From positions 1,240,001 through 1,304,000 of the forward strand of contig JBCAMK010000009.1 of the NCBI GenBank assembly GCA_038503065.1: 64,000 nt of DNA, in the 5' to 3' direction. Numbering within the stretch: position 1 is the stretch's first letter; every line of letters starts with the position of its first letter. The notes below the pieces were generated by a model that did not search any database, was not told where the DNA came from, and was given only the letters and a program-made list of their open reading frames with translations. Below, piece after piece: positions 23,422-35,959 of this stretch. This DNA is from Paragyromitra xinjiangensis (lineage: Eukaryota; Ascomycota; Pezizomycetes; Pezizales; Discinaceae). A program made the translations under genes and the position numbers.

Positions 23422-25404
23422 TTATTTCAAATCGACGGTGAATTTCCAGCTATATATCTAATCAGCACAGCTTTTGACTCAATGGCACAAAACAAGCTTA
23501 CCCCTCTTCTGCTAGTCCTTTAGCGGTATATTCCAGTACGATTATGCGTCTATTGTTCACATATGCCGTCTTGTCCATCATCTCATTCTTTGCATTTGCA
23601 AGTTGATCTGTTGGTTTTTCGAACAGTTCGCTTAATTGTTCCACGGCCATCTCTAAGTCCTTCTGGTTATCTTCAAAGATGTATGTGATATTGTTCCTTT
23701 CAAGGTAGAATGCAAAGGCATATGTCCACTTCAGGGTTTGACGACACTGTTGTAGAACTTTAGACGCCGCCTCAAGGTATTGGACCTCAATCCAAGACAT
23801 TCCTGAAGAAGACTGTAGTGTCGTCATCTTCTTTTCTGTCTTAACGTAAAGGTCCTTATCTAGCTTGGCTGAATGATCATGATTTGCATAACGATTGTAG
23901 TACTTTTTAGTCAGTATAACTCATAGAAAGCGAGGAGAAATAAATGTAACCCACATGAAGGTAGCGTTCTAAGGAGGCTCGTGATTTGGCTTGTTGATCA
24001 CGGGCTTCTGAGCCACTCTTCTCCTCAAACCGATTGCAATTGTACCAACTTGTCCCATGTTCTTGCCAAGGCCCCATGCAAACCCAGCAAAACTCATGTT
24101 TACATTTCCGGCTAAACTCAAGTTCGTCAGCTGGAGTTAATATCAGAATTTGATAGTGCTCACCAAGTCATATGGTTGCAACCTCCATTCTTCTCAATAG
24201 TTGAGACACATTTCGGGCATTCTTTGGTGTTTGCAGATATCCAGTTCGCAGTTTCCGAGTCATCTTCACACTTTTTCAGCCATTTTTTAACTAGCGAGCA
24301 CGGGCAGGGCTGATGCTCAGAAAATCCGCATCCAAAGCAAAAGTTGTGACCACAGCGACAATTGACCGACGGAACAATAGTGTGAAGTTGAGCAGGTAGT
24401 ACTGCACAGTCAACCGCATATTCGCAATTTGGTGCTGGACACCACCGAAGATTGGGCTTATCATCCACGTAGGTCCTATTCAATAATTCCTTATATCTAA
24501 ACCTTGGTCAGAATATACTTCAAATAAAATAGAAATGCACTAGCGGAGCATAATTCACCTTTTGTCTATCTCAGCGGGTACCAGTAAGTCTACAGTTTTG
24601 GAGTCCACTATCCTAGAACAACCCTCAGATGGGCACTGTATACGGGTTGCCTCCCCCTCATCTTTAATCTTCGACTCCAGGTACTGTCGGTAACAGTTCA
24701 CACAATATCGATGGTTACATTTCATGGCATAGGTATCCAGCCCACGTTCATCGTCGCAGCAGATATCGCAACTAAAACCCCTAACTTTCTCTAACTTTGG
24801 CGGCGTGTCATAACTTAGACCTAAACCAGCCTCTTCTAGAACCTCTTCGCCCGAGTCCATATATTTTTCAATAAGGCGATCTTTTTGCCATTTGAAGTGA
24901 CGTAATAAGATCGCACACTGCTCTCCAGGGAGTCCGAGTATGCTCGATACCTCTTCGACCTGATTTTGTTGGCTTTTTCGAATTTGTTCGTCCGAGAAAA
25001 CTTTGAAGTCAACTTCATAAGCCTTCTTCGATGGTTTGTCCTCTTTGCCGTCGTCGAGATATTGGTCGTCATCTTCATCAAACTCTATTTTTATCCAACG
25101 CTACATTAGCACACGAAGTTGACGATAGGGAAGCTCTTAACCACATACCTAGCTCACCTAAGCTATCATCGTCATCACCGTATACGTCGTCGGACATTTG
25201 ATCGGACATGAACTCATCGTCGCTGGACATTGCGGGAGATGTAGAAGGAGTCGATGGACCGACAGGAGTTAATCTTTTGGAAGCCGGGCTAGTGTCCGGT
25301 TCGGTCTGCTCTACTGCCTTCCGTTTTCTAGTGGAGGCAACCGTGGTGATGACTAAAGGGGCAGAGGCTCGTTGCTTGGATCTGTGACCAAACAACGACA
25401 CCAC
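23422..25404 (-). CDS. Ariadne-type RBR E3 ubiquitin ligase
   Basis: RING-between-RING ligase of the Ariadne/HHARI family: RING1 takes the E2, and RING2 forms a thioester before passing ubiquitin to the target. The N-terminus is acidic (SSDDEFMSDQMSDD); then a UBA-like segment (QVEEVSSILGLPGEQCAILL), RING1 (CDICCDDER ... CNHRYCVNCY), IBR (WCPAPNCEYAV ... CRCGHNFCFGCG) and RING2 (CPKCVSTIEKNGGCNHMTC). The catalytic Cys of NHMTC is encoded across a splice junction near 24160. The Ariadne domain includes ERYLHYYNRYANHDHSAK and WTYAFAFYLERNN. The last exon is only 28 nt (23422-23449), giving WKFTVDLK and the stop, the typical family ending. An internal start at MSSDDEF is an alternative to the first ATG at 25404. 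Confidence 0.92.
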
Positions 25405-26524
25405 TTATAGCTGCACGGGTGGGGACAGATGAGAGAAGGATGGGTGGCTAGCTGGCTGGTTGAATGAAGAGATATAGGCGGAGACTAGGATGAGGAGGAT
25501 GCGGGAGGATGAAGATCAGGAAGGCTAGGTTATGTTAGGTGGCCGTGTGGCTGGAGACGAGGGTGACGGTTGAAGAGGATATAATGCTGAAGAAGGAGAG
25601 GAAACAAGCACCAAGAAGAATGGTCAAAAAGTGGAAATACTATAGAAGAACGAAATCTGAACTGAAGGTGGACGGGGACGAAGGCAAGTAGTCGGCGAGC
25701 GACAGACGAGAGGTTGTGGATGAGTGCTGTGGTTCACTGTGGAGGCTGTGGAGACCCACAGCAACCATTTCTATTGGCGATTAGTTGCGCCATCCAGCCT
25801 GTCGTGTGGCTTGTGCAGGGACTTATGACTCTGTAAGCACCCGTGACACAGTATTGCTAGAAACAGGGGAAACTCATTCCTCCAGAATAAATCAAGCTTC
25901 AAATCGAGAATCACCATGGCTACGTATCTTTCTACTCAGTCGCGATGGCGATAACTACATGTACATGTAAATATATGCGGGACCGGTTTCCCTCATCACC
26001 CATATTTCCCACAAATCGCGATGGATATTCACCCGGAACCGAGGTATACCGCTGCTCTATTTCAGCCATGAAACCAAGGGATCGACTCCTAACCCACACA
26101 AAGTAAATAGAATAAACAGGTCCTATAAATGGTTACCAAAAATAAAATAAAAATACATATACATATACCTGGAGGGGCAAAAATATCTAGCACGAAGAAA
26201 ATCTCACCCAAAAAGATCGATACTAAAATTGTCCGACTGTTCTGAAAAAACTCCCCGAAAAAAAAGGAAAAAAAAGGAAGAAAAAAAACCAACACAGGAT
26301 AAGCCAAGGAATAATAGAGTAGAACAGAATAAAATCCAGATTCTCCACCCGCGCCGTTGTCCGTTCCCAAACAAAGTTCTCGTCAAATTAAGTGAAAATG
26401 CGCTGTGCAACGAAAGAATGGGAAAAAGGAAGCCAAATTGATTCTACAGTTTTGTTTCAGCCCGTCTTGAGAGGCTGAGAAGACCCATCTCACTCCAGTG
26501 CCCAGCGATGATACTGTCAGGTGT
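25405..26524. other. Intergenic region
   Basis: Between SKN7 (3' side) and the Ariadne gene (5' side), both on the minus strand. A purine tract of A and G lies at 26244-26290. Small open frames lack any recognisable domain. Confidence 0.4.
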
Positions 26525-28987
26525 TTAGTACCGTGGCTTTTTTATATCAACACCAACTAGTTGATGAGGATGGTCATCCATTTCAGAGGCACCACGCCGG
26601 ATTCCACGGGCAGAATTAGCTGGCGAAGAAAAATTGCTTCCTTGGTCGTGGGAGTTGGAGCTGTCCACATATGGCCCCATCATGTGTAAGTAGGACCCGT
26701 CGTCTAAAGTAGCTGATGTTTCCTCAACTGGATCTTCCCCCATGTCTGTAGGCGAACGCCCGTACAAGCCACAGTTTTGTGGAGATTTTGAAGGTGAGTG
26801 AGAATACTTCAAAGATGTTGGTGCTTTAACCAATGCTCCAGAATTTTCCTCGATGATCCGATTGTCAGGGCCATTGAAGCTTAGTTGGGGGGGGATTTGA
26901 CCCGCGTCCTTGTTCGCTTTCAGATGTCCTAAAATCCTTTCGAGTAACTTCAACAGACCTTCTTTTGTGAAGGGCTTTGGTAGCACGTCGTTCATGCCTG
27001 AAGAGTTAGACCGACGTGCGAAATCAAATCAAGTGTAATAGGCATCTTACCATTGTCGAAATACGTTTGTATATCATCACTTCGGATGTTGGATGTCATA
27101 GCAATAATAGGAGTATCTTTGTCAAACTGTCTGATCAATGCAGCTGCTGATACTCCGTCGAGGTGCGGCATAACGATGTCCATGAGCACTAAATCATATT
27201 TGTTGCGACCAAGCTTATTGACAGCAACAAGTCCATCATTCTGATTGCGGTGTTAGCCTCGGAGACAGCACAATGTTGGGGTATAAAATAATGGTATGTA
27301 AAGTACGAGGAATAAGAATCTTCCAGAGAACTTGATCTTTATACAACTCTCGCATGCCCAACTGAATTATGTGGGATAAAGAAGGGGAAGGTAGGAGAAT
27401 CTGACCGCCATATCAACACCGCATTGGGCGGTTTGAAGAAATTTTGTACCGATCCGCGCACACGTTGGATCGTCCTCTACCAACAAAACTCTTGGGGGCT
27501 GGGTCCAGTTAGGAGCGGACTGGGTACTCTTTTTGCGACCAGGAATAGGTCGTCCTAACGGGTTTAAAGATCCACCCCCAGACTGAGGAGGGGGCATGGC
27601 AAAGCCTATGCTCCCACTTTGACCATTATTGTAAACTTCTCCGATCCCAGATAATGCTTCCATCCCGTACAGATGACTTCCATCAGGTCCAACACCTTGA
27701 ATCCCGCCTTGTAAAGAGGTTGAGCGTTGAACGTTCTGGGAATGTCTATTCACTGTATTGTAAGTATCGTAATTACTAGTAGGCTCTACATGATCTGATT
27801 GAGCAAGTTGGGTCATATGTTGCAACGAAGAGTTTGGTTTAGGAATCTCTGTGAAGCCATTGATGAGCCTTTGCGTTTGCTGTAAAGCGGGAGATGGTCC
27901 GCCCTGGCTGTTAGAAGATGTGACAGCTGCGGCAGACACTATGTTCCCATTTGTTGGAGAAACCCCTTCTGGGTGTATCCCATCTCCTCGTGATTGGTCG
28001 GTCCGTATGTTACCCGCCTGTCTCAATCCTTTGATCTCTTCATCCAACCTCCATAGATAGGCAATCAATTTTTCCATTCCCCCATTATAGGCTTGTATCT
28101 GGTCCTCGTGGGTTTGCAGAGTTTGCTGCATGCTGTGTAATTCTTGTATAACCACATTGTTCTCATTGGTCAACTTCTGTAGCCGGCTCTCCATAACATT
28201 CTGTATCTTCGAGAGTTCCCGGACCTGGTTTTGCAACTCTTCGACTTGTTGTGAACCGCTCTCGTCGCTCTGTTGCTGTTGTTTTCGTGGCGCAGGGGCC
28301 TTCCTTCTGATATTATCGAGGTTATCCTTGTTATGCATCTGAAAATCCGGATGTTTAAATTCCCAAGCCTGTTTTTTGCCCAAGTCAGGCAAGGGGCTCT
28401 CTAGATCCACAAAAACTATCAAAAACAAAGGACTGGAGCAAAACCTGATGCTGATTACCACCTCCTGCGTCATAATTTCGAATTTTGTGAAAGTCGTACC
28501 TGTCGAGAAATCAGTACAGCCATACTATCAGCAGACGCACGGTCCAAGGACACACTTATTCAACTGCCTTACAAAGCTAGCGAAGTTGCAGTGCTTGAAG
28601 TGCTTGGGAAGGATATTCTTGGTGAAGTCATTGGTCTGTTCATATGGTTAGCTATGATAAGCCCTGGAGGTTCTGAATCAAAGCGCACATCAACAACGAT
28701 GAAACTATCGCCAGCCTCACTCCACCTAACAATCTCTCTGTGCGACGGGTCCTCAAGCATCCTGGGAACATAGTATCATTAAGGCGTGCCCAGGCAATTG
28801 GAAATTCAAAACATACTTGAACAGTTTTCGAACCTATAGGTGAAGACCAGAAATCAAAATCAGAATCTATTCTTTCATAATCAAAGCATGCGGTAGCGGG
28901 CATCCTAGAAGAACTCACAAAATCGCTACTGTTGGATGATGCTCCCCCTCCTCCATCACCGCCGCCGGCAGAGTTGCCGGAATCCAT
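26525..28987 (-). CDS. SKN7: Skn7 HSF-type response regulator transcription factor
   Basis: Nuclear transcription factor for oxidative and cell-wall stress that receives phosphate in the Sln1-Ypd1 branch of the HOG pathway. HSF DNA-binding domain: SSDFVRKLFKMLEDPSHREI, VRWSEAGDSFIVVD, TKNILPKHFKHCNFASFVRQ, LNKYDFHKIRNYD. A coiled coil follows (VEELQNQVRELSKIQNV onward), then a Gln/Ser-rich linker, and the receiver domain RVLLVEDDPTCARIGTKFL with acidic pair ED, phosphoacceptor Asp in YDLVLMDIVMPHLDG, TPIIAMTSN and LPKPFTKEGL. About eight exons; the second is only 17 nt (28817-28833) and encodes VRKLF plus two bases of the next codon. The receiver is itself split by two introns. The C-terminal tail ends at 26525-26527. 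Confidence 0.94.
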
Positions 28988-30781
28988 CTTACTGTAATTT
29001 GCGCGAGCGTCGGGTGAGGAGGAGCCGGCGGGAAGCTCAAAGTTGCTCCAGAACCAGCGAACCGAGTGTCGCGAACCAGAAGCCAGACGCTACACAGGAT
29101 AACCGCAGAGTTCCAATGAAAAAGGTAGGCGTCTAGACGACGAAGATAGGTGCGATAGCAGTTTCACACAGAGAACAGAATCCCATGACAATCTGCCAGG
29201 AAGGATGAGGGGAGGTGAAAAGGGAAGGATCGAGAACGAGCTGCAGAGTTCGAGGTAAACGATATTTGATCCCCACGTATGTAGCCTAGTAGGTCTCCCG
29301 GGGGGTGGGGGACGACGGGGGTACGAAGTGTCGAGGGTAAAAAAAAGAGAACCAGCAAGGAGGCGGTGGGGCGGAAAAGAAAAGGGAGATGGGTGGGTGT
29401 GGTGAATATAACCCAGGGAGCCAATTACGATGAGCGACAGAACCGCATAAAATGGGGAAAGAAAGGAAGTCCAGGCCGCTAGAAGAAGTAATGTATGCTG
29501 GCGATTGTACCATAGGAGCTTGAAGCACCTGTATCCTACCCGGATGCGCGGTGGTCCTACACCCAGGGGGCTACATTCGCTGTTATCTGTTTCTCCACAT
29601 ACATGTGCCTACATCGTGGTACGTTCATATAGGGTGTGGATTATTGTTAGGTACCATAATATCCAAGAAAGTGTATAGGCGATTCCTCGGCATTACCAGA
29701 GTACCTGCTACACCTACAAGCCCGAATTTGGTGCTTACTATCGTGTCAGGCCAAACCCTTGTTGGCAGATTCGCGATGTCCGGTGTGCAAAAACGATCAA
29801 TGATAGCGGCTGACTGGTGGCTCGAGCAGCGGAAGTGAATGCTACTCTGCTCTAGCCCAGGAAAGAAAGAAAAAAATTGGAGAGATAGCAATGGACGCCA
29901 AAATCGCCTGGTTGGTTGACTGCACCGCCAGGGAAACTCGTCATCTGAAATGTCGCCCCCCCCCGGGTTTAGATCAAGGACGAGACTGCCGGAAGGCTAC
30001 ACATGGAAGGAGCAGCCTCAAATTGTACTAGCCTTAGGAAATATCTGGGGTGAGTATTATGGGGTTATTGAAGTAGAGACTTGTCAACTCTAGGAATCTA
30101 GAATTGTCAGTAAACGCTCCGTATTACAACATCATTGGAACGTGGTATCGCGGTGGGAGGCATTAGTGCCACCTCCATATTCTCTGCTGATTCCTCTCGG
30201 TATGTTCCACTCGGGCTCGTGCACAGACAGTATCTTCCGCTGTGTTGGGATCTTTTTTTTTTGCGATGTTGCCCGCATGAAGCACCCACAAGACGAAGAA
30301 AAAAGGAAAAACACCGACATATGCAGAGCATGAGGAGAACAAACAAGTCTTAGCTCCTTCATCTTTTCAACCTGTAATTCTTATGGAACAGCTCCTAAGC
30401 ACGGCATCACATACCTCTACGCTTCTGCTAAACTTTGCGCATGCTATATAGATATTCCCGTGACCAGAGAGATGAGACCTCCGCGGTGGAGGCGCTACAG
30501 GGCTTGGTGGATCGTTGGTGACGGCCCATGACGGGAGCGGACCAAGTTGATCTCTTGCACCAGCTCTGCTCATCCCTTCTAAATGCGTTGCTGGGCAGTT
30601 GCCAAGTGATCCAAATAATCTCTCGTTACACCAGAAGTCATACTAATATGTAGCTGTCTATTCTAGATTTAGGATTCATGCTATGCTGCCTTGTTTAAGG
30701 TTGAGATAGCATCTGCATGCTTCGAATATAATTGGCCCATCAGCACACCCATATCGCATCCATCACACTACCACAACCATT
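28988..30781. promoter_or_regulatory. Divergent region SKN7 / peroxiredoxin
   Basis: 1.8 kb between the start codons of SKN7 (-) and the mitochondrial peroxiredoxin (+). It is long for this window and probably holds a long SKN7 leader. It has pyrimidine and purine tracts (C9 near 29957, T10 near 30250). No gene with recognisable features. In yeast, Skn7 activates peroxide-response genes, so regulation of its divergent neighbour is plausible, but I did not identify a defined Skn7 site. Confidence 0.35.
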
Positions 30782-31602
30782 ATGTTCCAAGCGTTTCTCC
30801 TCCGTAGTATCTCTTCTTCCCGGCCGTCTCGGGGCGCATTTCTCGCAGCGCGGTCATTTCATACCTCGCCCAGCGCTTTCGTAAAAGTGGGTGATGATAT
30901 TCCCAATGTCGAGGTTATGGAAGATTCTCCGGGTACATCAACTTTCGTGCTGCTGTGTTATCATGGGATGCGAGGATACTGGCTTACTTGCATTCCGCTA
31001 TAGGCAACAAGGTTTTGATTGCAAAAGAATTAAAGGGAAAAAAGGCTCTTGTACTTGGGGTTCCTGCTGGTATGCCGTCCCTGGTGGATTCTGAGAATCC
31101 CTGTACTATGATCAGAGAGAATAACTATGGCTTACAGCGTTTTCACCCGGTTGCAGTGTATCGCATATTCCTGGATACATTTCTGCAAAGCCTAATATAC
31201 CGATCTACGTTGTCGCCGTCAATGATCCTTTTGTAACCAAGGTAGGCTCTTTCACATTGTACTTTGAGAAGTGATGGGAAATATGGATAGACTCACAAAG
31301 CAACAAGTATAGGCATGGGGAGAATCTCTAACTGGAAGCAAAGCAGCCGGCATTCGCTTCCTTGCGGACCCTTCCTTGAAGCTCACAAGTGCTTTGGATC
31401 TGGCCTTTGACGGGACGGCGATTTTCGGTGGACAGAGAAGCAAGAGATACGCCCTGATAGTAGACAAGGGCAAAATCTCGAAGGTATTCATCGAGCCTGA
31501 TAACACTGGTGTTAAAGGTAAGCTTCCTAAAACAGGCGCTTACTAGTTAGATTGTAACTTGCTGCAGTGTCTACGGCCGAAAATGTTCTTAAATACTTGT
31601 AA
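30782..31602 (+). CDS. Mitochondrial Prx5-type peroxiredoxin
   Basis: Thiol peroxidase reducing H2O2 and alkyl hydroperoxides. The N-terminus MFQAFLLRSISSSRPSRGAF is a mitochondrial presequence; the thioredoxin fold starts at VKVGDDIPNVEVMEDSPG. Splicing joins GNKVLIAKELKGKKALVLGV, then PAAFSPGCSVSHIPGYI, where the Cys in PGCS is the peroxidatic residue. It continues IYVVAVNDPFVTKAWGE, IRFLADPSLKLTSALDLAFD and KYALIVDKGKISKVFIEPDN-like sequence (here RYALIV), ending ENVLKYL. Five exons, with introns after SPG, VPA, FVTK and GVK. About 180 residues, full length. Alternatives are the peroxisomal/cytosolic PMP20-AHP1 group, but the presequence favours mitochondria. Confidence 0.9.
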
Positions 31603-32628
31603 GTATTCTTCCGTACTAGCCGCCTATGGAGTCAATTTCATGGAAATTTAAAGACTCTACTATTGAATCTCAATACTTTGGGTTTTCTGTTTCACGAATC
31701 ATGACCTGTTTGTTTTTACATGTCACTACACCATATTAAAATAAAATAAAAAAGCAAATCCGGCTGCACGTCCTAAGTCTTTGATTACTCCTCGCCACGG
31801 CTTCCATGATCTCATTATGATTTTCAGCTATTGGCCATGGTCCGAAGTTTATGAAGTCCCAGATTTTTTCTTGGGGGGGGGTTTCGGCATGGTATATATA
31901 ATACTCGGTCGAGAGGTTTCGCAATGGGGATACAACAAGATCAGAATTTAAGAGAATGGGCTGTGTAGTTGCAGCAGAGCTCGTGACTGCGTGCTTCTAT
32001 AAGCAACAATACAGAGAGAGGGGTTGAAGCTTGGGCACCCCACTTTCAGCGCTCCTGCATAGGTCTTGTTTAAATCATTTAACTCCTTGTTTCTAGGTAC
32101 AGGAATTGCGCATCCAATCATAAGTCATGGCGTCTGGAAAACCTAAGCCCCATGCGTAGGAATATCGTGTGTAAATATATATACATGTACCTTTATGTCT
32201 TATGTTTTTTCTATGTTAATATGTGCGTCATTGGCCTACTGTGTAGGATATGAGCGTAGTAAAGTCAGATCCTAGAGGAGAGATAAGATGCAATCTTGGC
32301 GATCTCACTTTAGGCTCTGGTGGTTGTCTCCTCGCAAATCGCAACTCCAGAAAAAACATTTCTGTTTCCCCACGAAATTATCCGTTACTACATACCGTCC
32401 ACAGCCCGTCCTTTGTCCAACGTCACGTTGCATCTCGCTGCATCTCAGTGACTTCAGTATCCCCACCAAAACCTCTCCCTCACTAAACATCCTTTACTGC
32501 TTACGCCGAATCTACTGCTTCGCTATTTCCGCCATTATTACATCACAGGGTTTGGGTATAGATAACGGGAAAGGCCTGGAGGTCGGATCTCTGTAGACAC
32601 AGATTATTGGGAGTCCTGGTCAATTTCC
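31603..32628. other. Intergenic region
   Basis: Between two plus-strand genes. Contains poly-G at 31873-31880 and small open frames with no domains. The promoter of the mitoferrin-like gene must lie at the right end. Confidence 0.4.
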
Positions 32629-34040
32629 ATGGCCGATCATGAGCCACTTCAAGAGATCGAATACGAGTCTCTTCCGGGTGGAAGCCTGGCTTCCAATCTT
32701 GCTGCAGGCGCTTTCGCCGGAATAATGGTGCGGGTCTCCCAATTAGTGTTTGACGGGTTTGACTTCTGCACGGTACTAACCAGTCTTCCTTCGCATTTTT
32801 AGGAACATGTTGTCATGTACCCAGTGGATGCGATCAAAGTATGGAAAAATTTGGGGATTTGCTGGGACGAACGCTCACCAATGTTCTAGACCCGAATGCA
32901 AATCGTCAACCCTACACCGGCAGCTATGTATTCAGGCATTACGAATGCTGTTGCCCAGATTTCATCGACGGAGGGAGTTCGTTCATTATGGAGGGGAATT
33001 GCGAGTGTAGCGGTGGGTGCGGGTATGTTTATGTGGTCATCGGCCTCGGAAATTCTAGAGAACCGCTGTATCCGCTAGGGAGCTTTTATAATTTATTTAT
33101 TTTTCCTACAGGTCCTGCTCATGCAGTATATTTTGGGACATACGAAGCGGTTAAGCAAAAACTTGGCGGCAATGTTGGATCGGAGCACCATCCTTTTGCA
33201 GTGGGTATGGGATCAATAGTCCTTTCTATACTACTTCATTTTGGCTAACTATTATTATACGTAGCTACGGCTGGAGCTTGTGCTACAATTGCCAGCGATG
33301 CTTTGATGAATCCCTTTGATGGTGTGTTTTTTCCAAGTTTCGGAGTTTATGTTCGCTAAGGGAAGCAGTCATCAAGCAGCGCATGCAAGTTCACGGTTCG
33401 ACGTACGAATCTATTACTGAATGTGCTCGCACAGTGTATCGGAACGAGGGATTTCAGGCATTTTATATTTCTTATCCCACTACTCTGGCTATGACCATCC
33501 CATTTACTGCCATCCAATTCACGGTATACGAAAGTTTATCGAAAGTTCTTAACCCAGTAAAGAGATATGATCCGTTCACCCACTGCGTGGCCGGTGGGAT
33601 GGCAGGTGCTGTAGCTGCGGCCATGACTACCCCATTGGATGTTATCAAGACCTTGTTACAGACAAGGGGAACGTCATCTGATTCGCGGATACGGAACTGT
33701 ACGTAGACTGAGTGTTGGCGCCACGAGTTATGAGGTATCTGACATTGTGTAGGCAAGGGCCTTGTTGATGCTGCAAAAACAATCCATGAAAGGGAGGGAA
33801 TCAAAGGGTTTGCTAGGGGGATACGACCTCGGATTGTTACAACCATGCCTAGCACAGCTATTTGTTGGTATGCTTATTATATTTCGATTGATTCTCTATT
33901 TGGCGTGCAACTAATATGGACATTGTATAGGACATCATATGAAATGGCAAAGTATGGGTCTTCGTCTCAATTTGATAGCGAAACTGGCTCGTTAACAGAC
34001 TAATTTGAATAGATACTATCTCCTTCGCAATTCCGGATGA
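32629..34040 (+). CDS. Mitoferrin-like mitochondrial iron carrier (Mrs3/Mrs4 type)
   Basis: SLC25 carrier importing ferrous iron across the inner mitochondrial membrane for haem and iron-sulfur cluster synthesis. Starts MADHEPLQEIEYESLPGG, then LAAGAFAGIMEHVVMYPVDA as first repeat and TRMQIVNPTPAAMYSGI, GIASVAVGAGPAHAVYFGTY, second repeat SDALMNPFDVIKQRMQVHGS, and third MTTPLDVIKTLLQTRGTSSD. The three PX[DE]XX[KR] signatures (YPVDAIK, NPFDVIK, TPLDVIK) and PAHAVYFGTYE are diagnostic of Mrs3/4. The tail is CWTSYEMAKYYLLRNSG with stop at 34038-34040. Eight exons by my splicing, about 305 residues. Confidence 0.92.
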
Positions 34041-35077
34041 GGTGTATCTTTGAAGGGAACGCATCCGGTTATAAAATTCCTGTTGATCCATTTTCTACTA
34101 TCCGTTGCCAACATAATCCATGTTTTTTTCAGGGTTATAAGTGTTAGATGCATATAAACTCCTGGTGGATTGGTGTGGATCTTTGAAAGGGAACCTTTGG
34201 CATTTATAGTGGTGATGATTTATTTGGGGGAAGTTACGAGGAGTTGGTCCGTGGTTTCGGACCCGTGTAAATTTAAAACTTACGAAGGAGCAAAAAGCAA
34301 ACATTGATGATTTAATAACTCGGGTTTAGCTTGTAGGTATATCTATGCTGGGAAAGATGTATTTCTGTGATATTGGTGGTAGCTTGAGGGTTCTCTTGGA
34401 AGTAGTTATGACTACGATAGGGAGGCTTTGGTATACGTAACAAGTAGGGATTTCTCATTCCTAGAGAATATATGCTGAGCCTGTGAGGAGTTGTTAGCAT
34501 TGGTGTTGTTTGGCTTATGAAAAAGGGATACTGGTCTGCGAGGAACATATTAGCTTGGGGAAAAAGAGGCTACTGAGTTAAAATGATTCGTGAAGGCGAC
34601 TGTCTGCGTCTAGTTAACTCGGTATCTTTGAGTGAGCTAGATGGGCATCGATGGAAAGTTGTTCTTTGTGTTTGCGGTATTTATGAGGGTATAATGAAAT
34701 AGTAGCAAATCAATATATCACACACTAGTCACTCCTCTTCATTCGTTTGCTTAAACAAAATACACCTCGCCGAACCGACTGCCACTGAAACTAGCCGCCC
34801 TCCAAACCATAATTTTATCTCCAACGCATAAGGCAGCAATAATACTACATGTAAGATTTGGCGTCTAATTATCAAGGACTACTACCTAAGACGCCAATTC
34901 ATCCGTGCTGAATCATAGACTTCCCGACACTTTACGGGACAGCACGTGATCAATTGGATGGGCAGAGCAGGTCATACACTCGAAGTAGCCCTAGCAGAGG
35001 GCTAAGCCTAAGATAGTAAGAGAATGACCTACCGGGAGCGCTACCTGGGAATAGCGTTAGAGTGAATCTGTCAGGTT
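34041..35077. other. Intergenic region
   Basis: Downstream of the mitoferrin-like gene. No gene recognised on either strand. Confidence 0.4.
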
Positions 35078-35079
35078 TA

Positions 35080-35182
35080 CTCATGTCGTCAGAATTAATG
35101 TCAGTCGCGTGGCGGTTTTGACCAATCAAAATCAGATCCTTCGCCCATTAGTTAGCCCATGACTGAATTCTGGCAACATGAG
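35080..35182. mobile_element. MITE copy with TA target duplication
   Basis: 103 bp. Ends CTCATGTTGCCAGAATT and its reverse complement AATTCTGGCAACATGAG, flanked by TA on both sides (35078-35079 and 35183-35184). Same family as 39339-39446 and, more distantly, 7155-7244. Confidence 0.8.
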
Positions 35183-35184
35183 TA

Positions 35185-35515
35185 TTAATCGCTAAGCTCC
35201 AAACAAGCCTTTTTTTTCCCCAAGTAACGATAATCGCCCACAGTATGTAGGGGCTCACGGGCGCACGGCGGATATGGTCGGATGGCGGACAGGGGTGTAG
35301 GCTGGGCGAGAACTATGGATAGGGTATAGGCTTTGAAGCTCTTGCCGGGCCTAGACCCCTGTCCGCCGCCTGTCCGTCGTGCGCCAGTGCGCCACTGTAG
35401 TGGCGCATAGCTCACTAGCCAATCAACCACCCTCACTAAAGATCAGATTCCGACATTTCACCCAGTTCCTTCGGCAAAGAATCATCAACCAGGACGACAA
35501 AAACTATATTGAGAT
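35185..35515. other. Upstream region of mitochondrial uS17 gene
   Basis: 330 bp. It contains an imperfect inverted repeat around 35270-35380 (GGCGGACAGG with CCTGTCCGCC). No gene seen. Confidence 0.45.
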
Positions 35516-35959
35516 ATGCCGGTTGGTGTTGTTATCTCGTCGGGGAGGGCGCTGAAGACAATCCGAGTGCGAATACCGAAGCAGTTTTGGGAAAGCCACA
35601 CACGAAAGGTAATTTACTGTTTCGCCTATGATTCTCAGGATGGGCAATTGATTCTTTGCTCGCTATAGATTTTCAACCGCCAAGAAAACTTGATGGCGCA
35701 TGACGAAAACGAAGCCTGCGTTGAAGGCGACGTCGTTCGGATCGAGCCAGGGTTCGTCACCTCAAAACGCAAGAACCACATGGTCACCGAAATCATTTCA
35801 CCGGTCCGGACAGGCGAAGTTCGAAAACTCGTCGAGACACCAGAAGAATGGCGGGTGAGGAAAGGAGCAAAGAGAGAAGCAAAGGAAAAAAGGCGAGTTG
35901 AATTACATCCGGGGAAGGTGTTGGAGGAACTCCGAGCAGCAAATGAAATCCAGCAGTAA
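35516..35959 (+). CDS. Mitochondrial ribosomal protein uS17
   Basis: Small-subunit protein of the mitochondrial ribosome with an OB fold. Exon 1 starts MPVGVVISSGRALKTIRVRI (the S17 N-terminal strand) and ends THTRK-like (ESHTRK); an intron of about 60 nt ends at 35668, then IFNRQENLMAHDENEACVEG, DVVRIEPGFVTSKRKNHMVT and EIISPVRTG, followed by a charged helical tail to the stop at 35957-35959. About 128 residues. The MAHDE..AC.EGD.V.I segment is diagnostic of S17. Confidence 0.85.

Noticed and set aside
29160..29530. Two overlapping minus-strand open frames upstream of SKN7
   Set aside because: Pro/Phe-rich translations of a pyrimidine tract without domain or splice support; likely leader or promoter.
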